The notes under the pieces: model-generated
Database searches by the model: none
Told to the model about the DNA's origin: nothing
The model's input: only the letters and a program-made list of their open reading frames with translations
Made by a program: the position numbers and the translations under genes
DNA from: Candidatus Saccharimonadota bacterium
Lineage (GTDB): Bacteria; Patescibacteriota; Saccharimonadia; Saccharimonadales; Saccharimonadaceae
Direction: 5' to 3'
Length of the DNA: 33,027 nt
Assembly: GCA_017536895.1 (NCBI GenBank)
Contig: JAFWCN010000013.1
Coordinates: forward strand, 1-33,027
In this document: positions 13,163-20,515 of the stretch, piece by piece
How positions within the stretch are numbered: the stretch's first letter is position 1
Layout: every line of letters starts with the position of its first letter

Positions 13163-15343
13163 ATGGCTAACAAGAAGCGAAAACCAACAAAAAACACCAA
13201 AAAACGCTCCGCCAAGAAGGAAGCACCAGTTGAGCATGAACTACCTGGTGGTTTTTGGCGTCAAGTTACCGCTATTTTGATGATCGCTCTAGCACTATTT
13301 TTCGTTGTCACATGGTTCGGCCAAGGGGGAACTGTCCTCAACGAAGTCCATAAATTTATCCTGAGCGCCGTCGGCTTTGCTACTTACTTCATTCCTGCTA
13401 TCCTAGTTTATCTTGGCATCAAAAAGCTCCGCGTCGACGACAACCGCATCGCTTTTCCAGTTTATATCGCTAGCATCCTTATGATTTTATGGATCTCCGG
13501 CATCGCCGCTATTTGGAAAAACGGTGGCATCGTTGGCAACTGGCTAAACTCATTGATGCTGAACGTCTTGTCTCAAGGTGTCGTCATCTTCATTTATATT
13601 GTTCTCATTTTTATCACTGCTCTCTTCATCCTCCAACTCTCTCCAGTCACTTTCTTCAAAGGCACCAAGAATCTCGCCAAACGCGAAAAGAAATCCGCTA
13701 ATCCCGACGAAGAACCCAAAAAGAAAAAGCTCGGTCAGCTCGAAATCAAAGTCAACTCTGGCGTCAACACTGCCGAGCAAGCCTCGCCAAGCCCCCTCAA
13801 AAAATCCGCCATCAAGCGTCCTGCCGCTGAAGCTAAAGAGCCCGCCAAGGAGCCAGAAGCCCTCGTTGCTCTCTCTGACCCAGATTGGAAGACTCCGTCC
13901 GTCGACTTGCTCGAAAAGAAACAATCACCAGCCGATGCTGGCAACATTCAGCAAAATGCCTATATTATTAAATCTACACTCGCTGAGTTCGGCATCGATG
14001 TTGAAATGGAAGGCGCCAATGTCGGTCCTCGCGTCACCCAGTACACCATGAAGCCACCAGCTGGTGTCAACTTGAGTAAAATTTTATCACGCGATAAAGA
14101 GCTCGCTTTGAACCTCGCTGTCGACAAGATTCGTATTGAAGCGCCAATCCCAGGCACCCGTTCAGTTGGCGTCGAAATTCCAAATGCTCGTAGTGCCGAC
14201 GTTCGTTTGCGTGGCGTGCTCGAATCTTCCGAATGGAAGAAAACTTCCGACCCGCTTGCCTTTGCAGTAGGGAAAGATATATCCGGTAAAGCCGTCATCG
14301 CCAATCTCGCCAAGATGCCTCACCTTCTCATCGCCGGTACTACTGGTTCTGGTAAGTCGGTCATGACCAATACACTTATTAGCTCACTCCTATACCGCAA
14401 TGCCCCATCCGACATGAAGCTTATCATCGTCGATCCAAAGCAGGTTGAAATGGCCCAATATCAGGACATTCCTCACCTTCTCACTCCTATCATTACCCAA
14501 ACTGACAAAGCCCTCTCCGCCATGAAGTGGTCTGTCGGCGAAATGGAACGCCGCTATACCTTAATGGCTAAGGAAAAAGTCAAAAACATCGCCGATTATA
14601 ATGCCAAAATTGCCAAATCCGAAGATGCTGAAAACACCAGCAAAATGCCTTATATCGTTATTGTAATCGATGAGATGGCTGACCTCATGATGATGGCCGG
14701 AAAAGACCTCGAGATGCTCATCGTCCGCATCGCCCAGAAGGGTCGTGCCGCTGGTATTCACCTTGTGCTCGCTACCCAGCGTCCTGAGGTTAAGGTCATT
14801 ACTGGTCTCATTAAGGCTAACATCCCAGGTCGTATTGCTTTCGCTGTAGGCTCTCAGATGGATTCTCGTATCATGCTTGACCAAGGTGGTGCCGAGAAAC
14901 TCCTCGGTAAAGGTGATATGCTCCTTCTCACTACCGAAATGATGGGCAAACCCCGCCGTCTCCAGGGCGCCTTCGCCTCTGATGCTGATATTGCTAAGGT
15001 TACCGACTTCCTCCGTGAACAACGCGAACCACAATATAACGATGAAGTCATCTCTCAGCAAGTCGCCATCAAAGGCATGCCAGGTTCTGGCGGTGCCAGT
15101 GATCTTGGCCGCCGTTATGACCCGAACGACCCAACTGTTCGAAAAGCCGTCGAAATCACCTTAAAACAAGGTAAATTCTCCACGGCCTCTCTCCAAACCT
15201 GGCTCGGCAAAGGCCACGGCTTCGTCGCCGGTCTCGCCATCTGGCTCGAAGAAATTGGCGTCATTGGCCCTCAAAATGGCAACAAACCACGCGAGGTTCT
15301 CATTACCTCTATGGACGAGTTTGACGAACTAGCCGGCGCGTGA
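13163..15343 (+). CDS. ftsK: DNA translocase FtsK/SpoIIIE
   Basis: 726 residues. ATP-driven motor that pumps chromosomal DNA through the closing septum and helps Xer resolution. Basic N-terminal tail (KKRKPTKNTKKRSAKK), four membrane helices (about residues 35-180), a Lys/Pro/Ala-rich linker (about 185-260), the alpha/beta motor with Walker A AGTTGSGKS (about 390) and Walker B YIVIVIDEMADLMM, then a C-terminal winged-helix gamma domain (VRKAVEITLKQGKFSTASLQTWLGKGHGFVAGLAIWLEEIG) that reads KOPS-like sites. The linker is short for the family, as in other small genomes. The TG of the final TGA forms part of the next promoter. A Xer recombinase is encoded at 28345-29283. Confidence 0.95.
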   Translation: MANKKRKPTKNTKKRSAKKEAPVEHELPGGFWRQVTAILMIALALFFVVTWFGQGGTVLNEVHKFILSAVGFATYFIPAILVYLGIKKLRVDDNRIAFPVYIASILMILWISGIAAIWKNGGIVGNWLNSLMLNVLSQGVVIFIYIVLIFITALFILQLSPVTFFKGTKNLAKREKKSANPDEEPKKKKLGQLEIKVNSGVNTAEQASPSPLKKSAIKRPAAEAKEPAKEPEALVALSDPDWKTPSVDLLEKKQSPADAGNIQQNAYIIKSTLAEFGIDVEMEGANVGPRVTQYTMKPPAGVNLSKILSRDKELALNLAVDKIRIEAPIPGTRSVGVEIPNARSADVRLRGVLESSEWKKTSDPLAFAVGKDISGKAVIANLAKMPHLLIAGTTGSGKSVMTNTLISSLLYRNAPSDMKLIIVDPKQVEMAQYQDIPHLLTPIITQTDKALSAMKWSVGEMERRYTLMAKEKVKNIADYNAKIAKSEDAENTSKMPYIVIVIDEMADLMMMAGKDLEMLIVRIAQKGRAAGIHLVLATQRPEVKVITGLIKANIPGRIAFAVGSQMDSRIMLDQGGAEKLLGKGDMLLLTTEMMGKPRRLQGAFASDADIAKVTDFLREQREPQYNDEVISQQVAIKGMPGSGGASDLGRRYDPNDPTVRKAVEITLKQGKFSTASLQTWLGKGHGFVAGLAIWLEEIGVIGPQNGNKPREVLITSMDEFDELAGA

Positions 15344-15349
15344 TATAAT
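15341..15349 (+). promoter_or_regulatory. Extended -10 promoter of rpsF operon, overlapping the ftsK stop
   Basis: TGaTATAAT, where TGa is the ftsK stop codon (15341-15343) and TATAAT is 15344-15349. It gives a leader of about 85 nt before rpsF. Confidence 0.65.
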
Positions 15350-15355
15350 AGAACC

Positions 15356-15441
15356 AATATCAGCTCAGCAGAGGTGTCAACCCGGGCCTTAAAGATTAGG
15401 AGAACGGAGAACAGCCACTGCTTTAACCAAAGGAGTTTTCT
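15356..15441 (+). promoter_or_regulatory. rpsF leader, candidate S6:S18 autoregulatory RNA
   Basis: AGCAG (15367-15371) pairs with CTGCT (15418-15422), extended by GG/CC and TGT/ACA. The enclosed region contains a CCG trinucleotide (15382-15384) and a CCT/AGG hairpin. Known rpsF leaders bind the S6:S18 complex through a hairpin with a CCG bulge, and both rpsF and rpsR are in this operon. Match to that motif is inference from layout. Confidence 0.5.
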
Positions 15442-15813
15442 ATGAAAGATTACGAACTCTCTGTCGTGTTTCATCCCGATCTCGAGATGAATCTCGACCC
15501 TGCCCTCGACAAGGTGAAGAAAATCATCGAGTCGAACAAAGGCAAAATCACAAAAGAGGAAAACGACGGCAAGAAACGCCTCGCTTACTCTATAAATGGC
15601 CAAGATTTTGGCGTTTATTACTATTTTGACCTTCAGCTTCCAGCTGAGGCCCCAGCCAAAATCAGCAGCACCTTTAATATTACCGATGAGGTTTTACGCT
15701 ATCTCCTCGTCAAGACTGATCCACGTCGAGCCAAAGCAGCCGCTCTTCGCAAGGAGGAGGAATCAGCCGAATCAGTGAGTGATGAAACTACTAACCAAGA
15801 AAAAGGAGAATAA
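15442..15813 (+). CDS. rpsF: 30S ribosomal protein S6
   Basis: 123 residues, a normal S6 with an acidic C-terminal tail (EEESAESVSDETTNQEKGE). It begins YELSVVFHPDLE, has the KGKITKEENDGKKRLAYSINGQDFGVYYYFDLQLP core and the VLRYLLVKTDPRR strand. S6 binds S18 on the platform of the small subunit. It has a strong AAGGAG site and leads rpsF-ssb-rpsR-efp. It follows ftsK with its own promoter. Confidence 0.95.
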   Translation: MKDYELSVVFHPDLEMNLDPALDKVKKIIESNKGKITKEENDGKKRLAYSINGQDFGVYYYFDLQLPAEAPAKISSTFNITDEVLRYLLVKTDPRRAKAAALRKEEESAESVSDETTNQEKGE

Positions 15814-15819
15814 CTTATT

Positions 15820-16260
15820 ATGCGCGGATTTTCAAAAGCAATCATTACCGGTAACTTAACTCGCGACCCAGAGCTTCGCACTACCCCTAACGGTGCCTCA
15901 GTCTGTAGCTTTTCAGTCGCAGTCAACCGCACCTTCAAAGATTCTAACGGCGAACAAAAGGAAGATGTTTCTTACATCGATTGTTCTGCATGGGGTCGTC
16001 TCGGCGAAATGATTAACCAGTACGCCAAGAAGGGCTCCGGTGTTCTAGTTTCCGGCCGTCTTGATCAACGCAGTTGGGAAGACAAAAACGGTGGTGGCAA
16101 ACGCTCCCGCGTTGAAATCGTGGTCGAAGATTTCAATTTCATCGGCGCACCTCGCGGTGACGGTGGTTCAAGCAGCAGTAGCTCTTCTGCTTCCGCTCCA
16201 GCCGATATCCCAGATGACATTCCTGAGGAAGAAATTGATCTCAGCGAAGTACCATTCTAA
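15820..16260 (+). CDS. ssb: Single-stranded DNA-binding protein
   Basis: 146 residues. OB-fold domain (1-110): GFSKAIITGNLTRDPELRTTPNGASVCSFSVAVNRTF, YIDCSAWGRLGEMINQYAKKGSGVLVSGRL, RVEIVVEDFNFIGA. A Ser/Ala-rich linker leads to the acidic tip DIPEEEIDLSEVPF, which recruits replication and repair partners. Position between rpsF and rpsR is the classic arrangement. It starts 6 nt after the rpsF stop, with AAGGAGAA upstream. Confidence 0.95.
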   Translation: MRGFSKAIITGNLTRDPELRTTPNGASVCSFSVAVNRTFKDSNGEQKEDVSYIDCSAWGRLGEMINQYAKKGSGVLVSGRLDQRSWEDKNGGGKRSRVEIVVEDFNFIGAPRGDGGSSSSSSSASAPADIPDDIPEEEIDLSEVPF

Positions 16261-16299
16261 ATCAATTAATCTAAGTCAAACGAAGGAGAATACTAAACT

Positions 16300-16494
16300 A
16301 TGAAAAGGATTAAAACCGATCCGAACCTCTATTTCGATTATCGCGACACGAAAACTTTGCAGCGCTACATCGATAGTTACGGTCGTATCGAGCCAATTTC
16401 AAAAACCGGCCTTTCAGCCAAGCAACAGCGTCAACTCGCAGTCGCTATTAAGCGTGCTAGGCACTTAGCACTTTTGCCATTTGTAACAAAATAA
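16300..16494 (+). CDS. rpsR: 30S ribosomal protein S18
   Basis: 64 residues, shorter than the usual 70-80 because the N-terminal extension is reduced. Core motifs are IDYRD-like [51 protein letters not shown]18 pairs with S6 in the platform. AAGGAG lies upstream. rplI, often next in other bacteria, is not here; efp follows 9 nt later. Confidence 0.95.
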   Translation: MKRIKTDPNLYFDYRDTKTLQRYIDSYGRIEPISKTGLSAKQQRQLAVAIKRARHLALLPFVTK

Positions 16495-16503
16495 GGAGTT
16501 AAT

Positions 16504-17064
16504 ATGTACGGACCAACAGATCTCAAGAAAAACACTTTGATTACTTTGGACGGTCAGCCGTACAAGGTGGTGGAATACTCCCAAAAAGTCATGGGGAGAG
16601 GCGGCTCAATCGTCAATGTCAAAGTCAAAAACTTGATTACTGGCGCTTTGCTCCCCAAGACTTTCAAAGGTCAAGAAAAAATCGAACCAGCTGAAGTTAC
16701 GACTCGCAAAGCCCAGTATCTTTATAAGGATGACGAAAAGTTCTATTTTATGGACCCAGAATCATTCGAACAGTACGAATTAAACAAGGACTTAGTAGGT
16801 GAAGCCGATGACTTTCTAAGAGAAGGGGACGAAGTAGAGATTCAATTCTACAATGGTACCCCTATCAATCTTCAGCTTCCTAAAAATCTTTGGCTCAAAG
16901 TCACTTACACTGAATCAGTCGTCAAAGGCGATACTACCAGCTCAGTCATGAAGGATGCAACTCTAGAGACTGGCCTTGTCATTAAGGTACCTGCTTTCAT
17001 CAAAGAAGGCGACATCGTCTCCGTCGATACTGAAACATATGCTTATCGTGAACGCAAGAAATAA
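16504..17064 (+). CDS. efp: Elongation factor P
   Basis: 186 residues with three beta-barrel domains; it binds between P and E sites and rescues ribosomes stalled at polyproline. The domain I tip loop reads KVMGRGGS, so the residue at the usual modified-lysine position is Arg32. Arg-type EF-Ps are rhamnosylated by EarP in some proteobacteria; no earP is in the window and the sequence context differs, so modification is unknown. C-terminal GLVIKVPAFIKEGDIVSVDTETYAYRER is typical. AAGGAG precedes the ATG, and it ends the rpsF operon. Confidence 0.95.
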   Translation: MYGPTDLKKNTLITLDGQPYKVVEYSQKVMGRGGSIVNVKVKNLITGALLPKTFKGQEKIEPAEVTTRKAQYLYKDDEKFYFMDPESFEQYELNKDLVGEADDFLREGDEVEIQFYNGTPINLQLPKNLWLKVTYTESVVKGDTTSSVMKDATLETGLVIKVPAFIKEGDIVSVDTETYAYRERKK

Positions 17065-17077
17065 TTCAATTTAACTC

Positions 17078-17106
17078 TTGCATTTTAAAACAATTAAGCT
17101 TATAAT
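17078..17106 (+). promoter_or_regulatory. Promoter of the pilus operon (TTGCAT-N17-TATAAT)
   Basis: -35 TTGCAT at 17078-17083, 17-bp spacer, -10 TATAAT at 17101-17106, then 6 nt and the pilM ATG at 17113. Confidence 0.75.
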
Positions 17107-17112
17107 AGTAGT

Positions 17113-18159
17113 ATGAATTTATTGCATGGCGTGGGCGATTTCTTCTCGCTAGATATCGGGACAAATTCGATGCGTATCGTACAGCTTTCTGGTGACAATC
17201 AGCACGGTTGGACTCTCCAGAGATTTGCTTATGTGCCAATTGATCAAAAATTAACCGCCGACTCTTCGGATCTCGGGAAAAAACGCCTCGGCGAGGCGAT
17301 TATGGGTGCTGTCGTTCAGGCTGGCATTCATACCAAAAATGTTGCAATTGGTCTTCCCGCCAACAAAACATTTACTTCGATCGTTGAGACTGAAACTCTC
17401 CCTGAAAAAGAACTCAAAAAATCCTTCAAATATGAAATGGATAAATACATCCCGATGGCTTTAAGTGATGCCAAGGCTGATTTTATCATCCTCGGACCTA
17501 GTCCGAATGATCCAGCTAGGACAGAAATCCTAGTCAGCTCCATCGCTAAGGATTATGCCGAGTCGACGATGGAAACTATCGAAAAAACCGGACTCAACAT
17601 TGTCGCTATGGAACCAGAGCCACTAGCTATGGCTCGCGCACTTACCAATCCTGGCGCAATCGATGCCACTATGGCAGTAGATTTTGGCGAAAACTCTACT
17701 GATATTGTTATCATTTATAAAAACCACCCTCGCCTCGTTCGTTCTATCCCGGGCGGTTTCAGCGTTCTAGTCAAAGCTATCTCAAGTGGTCTCAACGTTC
17801 GCGAAGATCAGGCTCGTCAATTCATCCTCAAATTTGGTCTCGATCAAAACCAAGTCGAAGGCCAGGTTTTTAAAATTCTCGATACACATCTCGATAATTT
17901 TGCTTCCGAGCTTGCCAAATCCGTACGCTTCTTCCAAACCAAGTATATCAATGGTAAAGTCGGCGGCATCATTTTGTCAGGCTATGCCAGCATGATTCCA
18001 CTCTTCGCTAATTTCATCGAAGCAAAAACCGGTATTGCTACCATGAATGGCAATCCATGGCAATTCGTCAGGACAACTCCAGAGCAACAGCAAATGCTTA
18101 TGAACGTCGCCAGCGAATTTGCTGTCGCTATCGGCTTATCGGAAAGGAGTAATGACTAA
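17113..18159 (+). CDS. pilM: Type IV pilus assembly protein PilM (actin-like)
   Basis: 348 residues. Cytoplasmic actin-fold ATPase that binds the N-terminal peptide of PilN and couples the motors to the membrane platform. Seen: FFSLDIGTNSMRIVQL (phosphate 1 motif), VAIGLPANKTFTS, AVDFGENSTDIVIIYK (phosphate 2) and GGIILSGYASMIPLF (adenosine motif). It leads the seven-gene pilus run and has a leaderless-type promoter. Its stop overlaps the pilN start by one base (TAATG). Confidence 0.93.
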   Translation: MNLLHGVGDFFSLDIGTNSMRIVQLSGDNQHGWTLQRFAYVPIDQKLTADSSDLGKKRLGEAIMGAVVQAGIHTKNVAIGLPANKTFTSIVETETLPEKELKKSFKYEMDKYIPMALSDAKADFIILGPSPNDPARTEILVSSIAKDYAESTMETIEKTGLNIVAMEPEPLAMARALTNPGAIDATMAVDFGENSTDIVIIYKNHPRLVRSIPGGFSVLVKAISSGLNVREDQARQFILKFGLDQNQVEGQVFKILDTHLDNFASELAKSVRFFQTKYINGKVGGIILSGYASMIPLFANFIEAKTGIATMNGNPWQFVRTTPEQQQMLMNVASEFAVAIGLSERSND

Positions 18160-19328
18160 TGGCACACGAAATAAACCTCGTTCCAGACATTAAGAATGAA
18201 ATGATCAAAACCCTAAAACTTCGTAATTATATCTTCTTTGGTTGTATTGTGGTGGCTGTAGCTAGCATCATTCTAACCTTAATCTTTGGTCTCATTATGG
18301 GCGGTCAGCGCGTTGCAATTGAAAACAAGAAATCCACCCTTGAAACGCTATCTGCAAAACTAAATTCCTACACTGATCTCAATGATTTTCTTACTATCAA
18401 GGATCAGCTCGGTAATATCGATACACTAACCAGTAATAAAACCGTTCTCTCACGTACTTTTAATATTCTTTCGGCTTTACTCCCGACCGGCGCCGACACT
18501 ATTACGGTTTCTGAACTAAACGTGGACCTTACTGGCGAACAACCTAGTTTTTCGCTTGAGGCACAAGCCAACGCTGGTAAGGAGCCCTTCATCGATTATA
18601 ATGTGCTTGATTCCTTCAAGAAAAGTATGCAATACATGCGTTACGATTATGGTAGCTACGTCGACAAAGACGGTAACAACATCCCAGCATATTGTATGAT
18701 TGAGCAAGGTTCTGATGGTGCTTTCCTTAATGATGCAGAAAAAGGTATTTACGCTTATTGGACTATTGAAGGTGATGGTTGCAATCCTTCCGATAAGCTC
18801 AAAGAAGAGGATTATACCATTGAAGATTATGAAGGACAAAAAGTCGTTCGCATTTGGCGCACCCCACAATTTGCCGATTGGTACAAGGACAAAGAATCCA
18901 AAGACCAGCCGTATATGAGCCTTGATGGCGAAATCAAAAACGTAGAGCATTTTAATAGTTCTTGCATCACCTATAAAGGAAATACAAGTGGTGATAACGC
19001 TAAATCTAAATGGGATATTACTAATGATTGCAAACTAGTTTATGGTGCCGCAGGTGAAGAAAACGATGAAAGTGGTATTGTTATTACCGAATCATCAAAC
19101 GGGCGTGATTCAACCAATGAATTAGTACTACGCTTTGCCGCAAATATTACTTTTGCTCCAGAAGTATTCCAGTTTAATAATACTCACATGATTGCCATTG
19201 CGCCATCAGGACAACGCAACGTCACTGATTCCTACGTCCAAATACAATCCATGTTCGGCCAACGTGCCGCCGATTGCGCTGAGGGCGATACCGCTTGTAA
19301 AACCGCTAACACCAATGGGAGGGGCTAA
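18159..19328 (+). CDS. pilN: PilN-like pilus platform protein with enlarged outer domain
   Basis: 389 residues, about twice a usual PilN. The N-terminal HEINLVPD is the conserved PilM-binding peptide. One membrane helix (about 24-52) and a coiled-coil stretch follow, then a large outer domain with a Tyr/Asp/Lys-rich insertion (about 150-310) absent from typical PilN. The outer part has six Cys (an even number), suggesting disulfides. It works with PilO as the inner ring of the alignment complex. Assignment rests on order and the N-terminal peptide. Confidence 0.8.
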   Translation: MAHEINLVPDIKNEMIKTLKLRNYIFFGCIVVAVASIILTLIFGLIMGGQRVAIENKKSTLETLSAKLNSYTDLNDFLTIKDQLGNIDTLTSNKTVLSRTFNILSALLPTGADTITVSELNVDLTGEQPSFSLEAQANAGKEPFIDYNVLDSFKKSMQYMRYDYGSYVDKDGNNIPAYCMIEQGSDGAFLNDAEKGIYAYWTIEGDGCNPSDKLKEEDYTIEDYEGQKVVRIWRTPQFADWYKDKESKDQPYMSLDGEIKNVEHFNSSCITYKGNTSGDNAKSKWDITNDCKLVYGAAGEENDESGIVITESSNGRDSTNELVLRFAANITFAPEVFQFNNTHMIAIAPSGQRNVTDSYVQIQSMFGQRAADCAEGDTACKTANTNGRG

Positions 19329-19330
19329 TC

Positions 19331-20206
19331 ATGGCTAAAGAATTTAAAGAAATAGCAATCAGTAAACGCCTCAAAATATCCGAAGCACAAAAATACATGC
19401 TGATGTCTGTAATCGCCGCTTCAGTGGTTTTGGGTGTAGCAATATCGCTAATCTCATATTTCGTTCGTCAGATATCCTTTAACACCAAAATTATTATGGC
19501 AGAAGAAGAAGCTATTGCTGACTATTCAAACGTTATCAAAAGCACCGGTGCCTGCAAAGCTCCAAGAGGCAGTATTTACTCTGGCGATGAGCTTAAAAAC
19601 TGTACCCCTGATAGCGTAGAAGTCTCCGAAGTGCCAGATACACTACGTTCTGGTATTCTTGAAGGTCTAGCTTCAGATTCCGCACTTAATTCAGTTCCGA
19701 AAGAAGATAATTCTAGCTGCATTAATCCCGATACTAGTAAAAACTACACCTATAAAGAACTTAGCAAAATTTACAATGACGCCAACGGCAGCGAAGAGCT
19801 AAACGCCGCCAGCCAACTAATCAAAAGTTGTTCTGCACTTCGCGTAATTCCTGATGCGCTCCCGGCCTACAAGAACGAAGAAGCTTTGCTTGCAAGCTTA
19901 AACAAATTATTCAACATATCTAATTGGGAACCAGAATCTATTAGTCCAAGCACCAACGAAGTTGAAGAAGATCTTCCAGAAGGTCTTAATGGAATCTCCG
20001 TCAATGTTTCAGTTGAAGCAAGCTCTGGTACTACCATGACCGTTTTACACAACATCGAACGATCAATTCGTGAGTTTAACATCGAGTCAGCCACAATTGA
20101 ATGGAGTGGTAGCGACAACCTTCTTTTGCAAGCTAGAGCTACCGCCTACTACAACGATAAATCAATTATCACTGAAAGCAAGAAAACCATTCGGGAGGAT
20201 AACTAA
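19331..20206 (+). CDS. pilO: PilO-like pilus platform protein
   Basis: 291 residues: a cytoplasmic tail of about 20 residues, one membrane helix (about 24-47) and an outer domain with four Cys and a C-terminal ferredoxin-like stretch (ISVNVSVEASSGTTMTVLHNIERSIREFNIESATIEWSGSDNLLLQARATAYY) typical of PilO. It follows the pilN-like gene by 2 nt. It is longer than the usual 200 residues because of an inserted loop (about 70-180). It would heterodimerise with PilN. Confidence 0.75.
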   Translation: MAKEFKEIAISKRLKISEAQKYMLMSVIAASVVLGVAISLISYFVRQISFNTKIIMAEEEAIADYSNVIKSTGACKAPRGSIYSGDELKNCTPDSVEVSEVPDTLRSGILEGLASDSALNSVPKEDNSSCINPDTSKNYTYKELSKIYNDANGSEELNAASQLIKSCSALRVIPDALPAYKNEEALLASLNKLFNISNWEPESISPSTNEVEEDLPEGLNGISVNVSVEASSGTTMTVLHNIERSIREFNIESATIEWSGSDNLLLQARATAYYNDKSIITESKKTIREDN

Positions 20207-20515
20207 ATGAAAAATGATCTTATCACTGCAATAATTGCCGCCGTTGCTGGTGTGGTAGTTTCATACTTTGTCTGCAATATGTTTGTTGGTAAATCTGGCG
20301 ATTTCTCATTCACTGCTGTAGACTCTTCTGTTAACAGCAACCTCACGTCACCTGATTCAGAACTGTTCAACTACAAATCATTAAATCCGACCGTCGAAGT
20401 GTACGTCGGTAATTGTACTGACGTGAACATGTACGGTGAATGTGTTGACGAATCCTCCGAACAAATTGAAGAGGGGATTATCGAGGAGGACAACGATAAT
20501 GGCGTCGCTGACTAA
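20207..20515 (+). CDS. Small membrane protein of the pilus operon
   Basis: 102 residues: one N-terminal membrane helix (about 6-28), then a short acidic outer domain with two Cys (GNCTDVNMYGECVDE) and an acidic tail (EEGIIEEDNDNGVAD). It starts immediately after the pilO-like stop and overlaps pilB by 17 nt. It holds the position of PilP, but it has no lipobox or recognisable PilP fold, and there is no secretin for PilP to serve. It probably completes the PilN/PilO ring; function unknown. Confidence 0.75.
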   Translation: MKNDLITAIIAAVAGVVVSYFVCNMFVGKSGDFSFTAVDSSVNSNLTSPDSELFNYKSLNPTVEVYVGNCTDVNMYGECVDESSEQIEEGIIEEDNDNGVAD

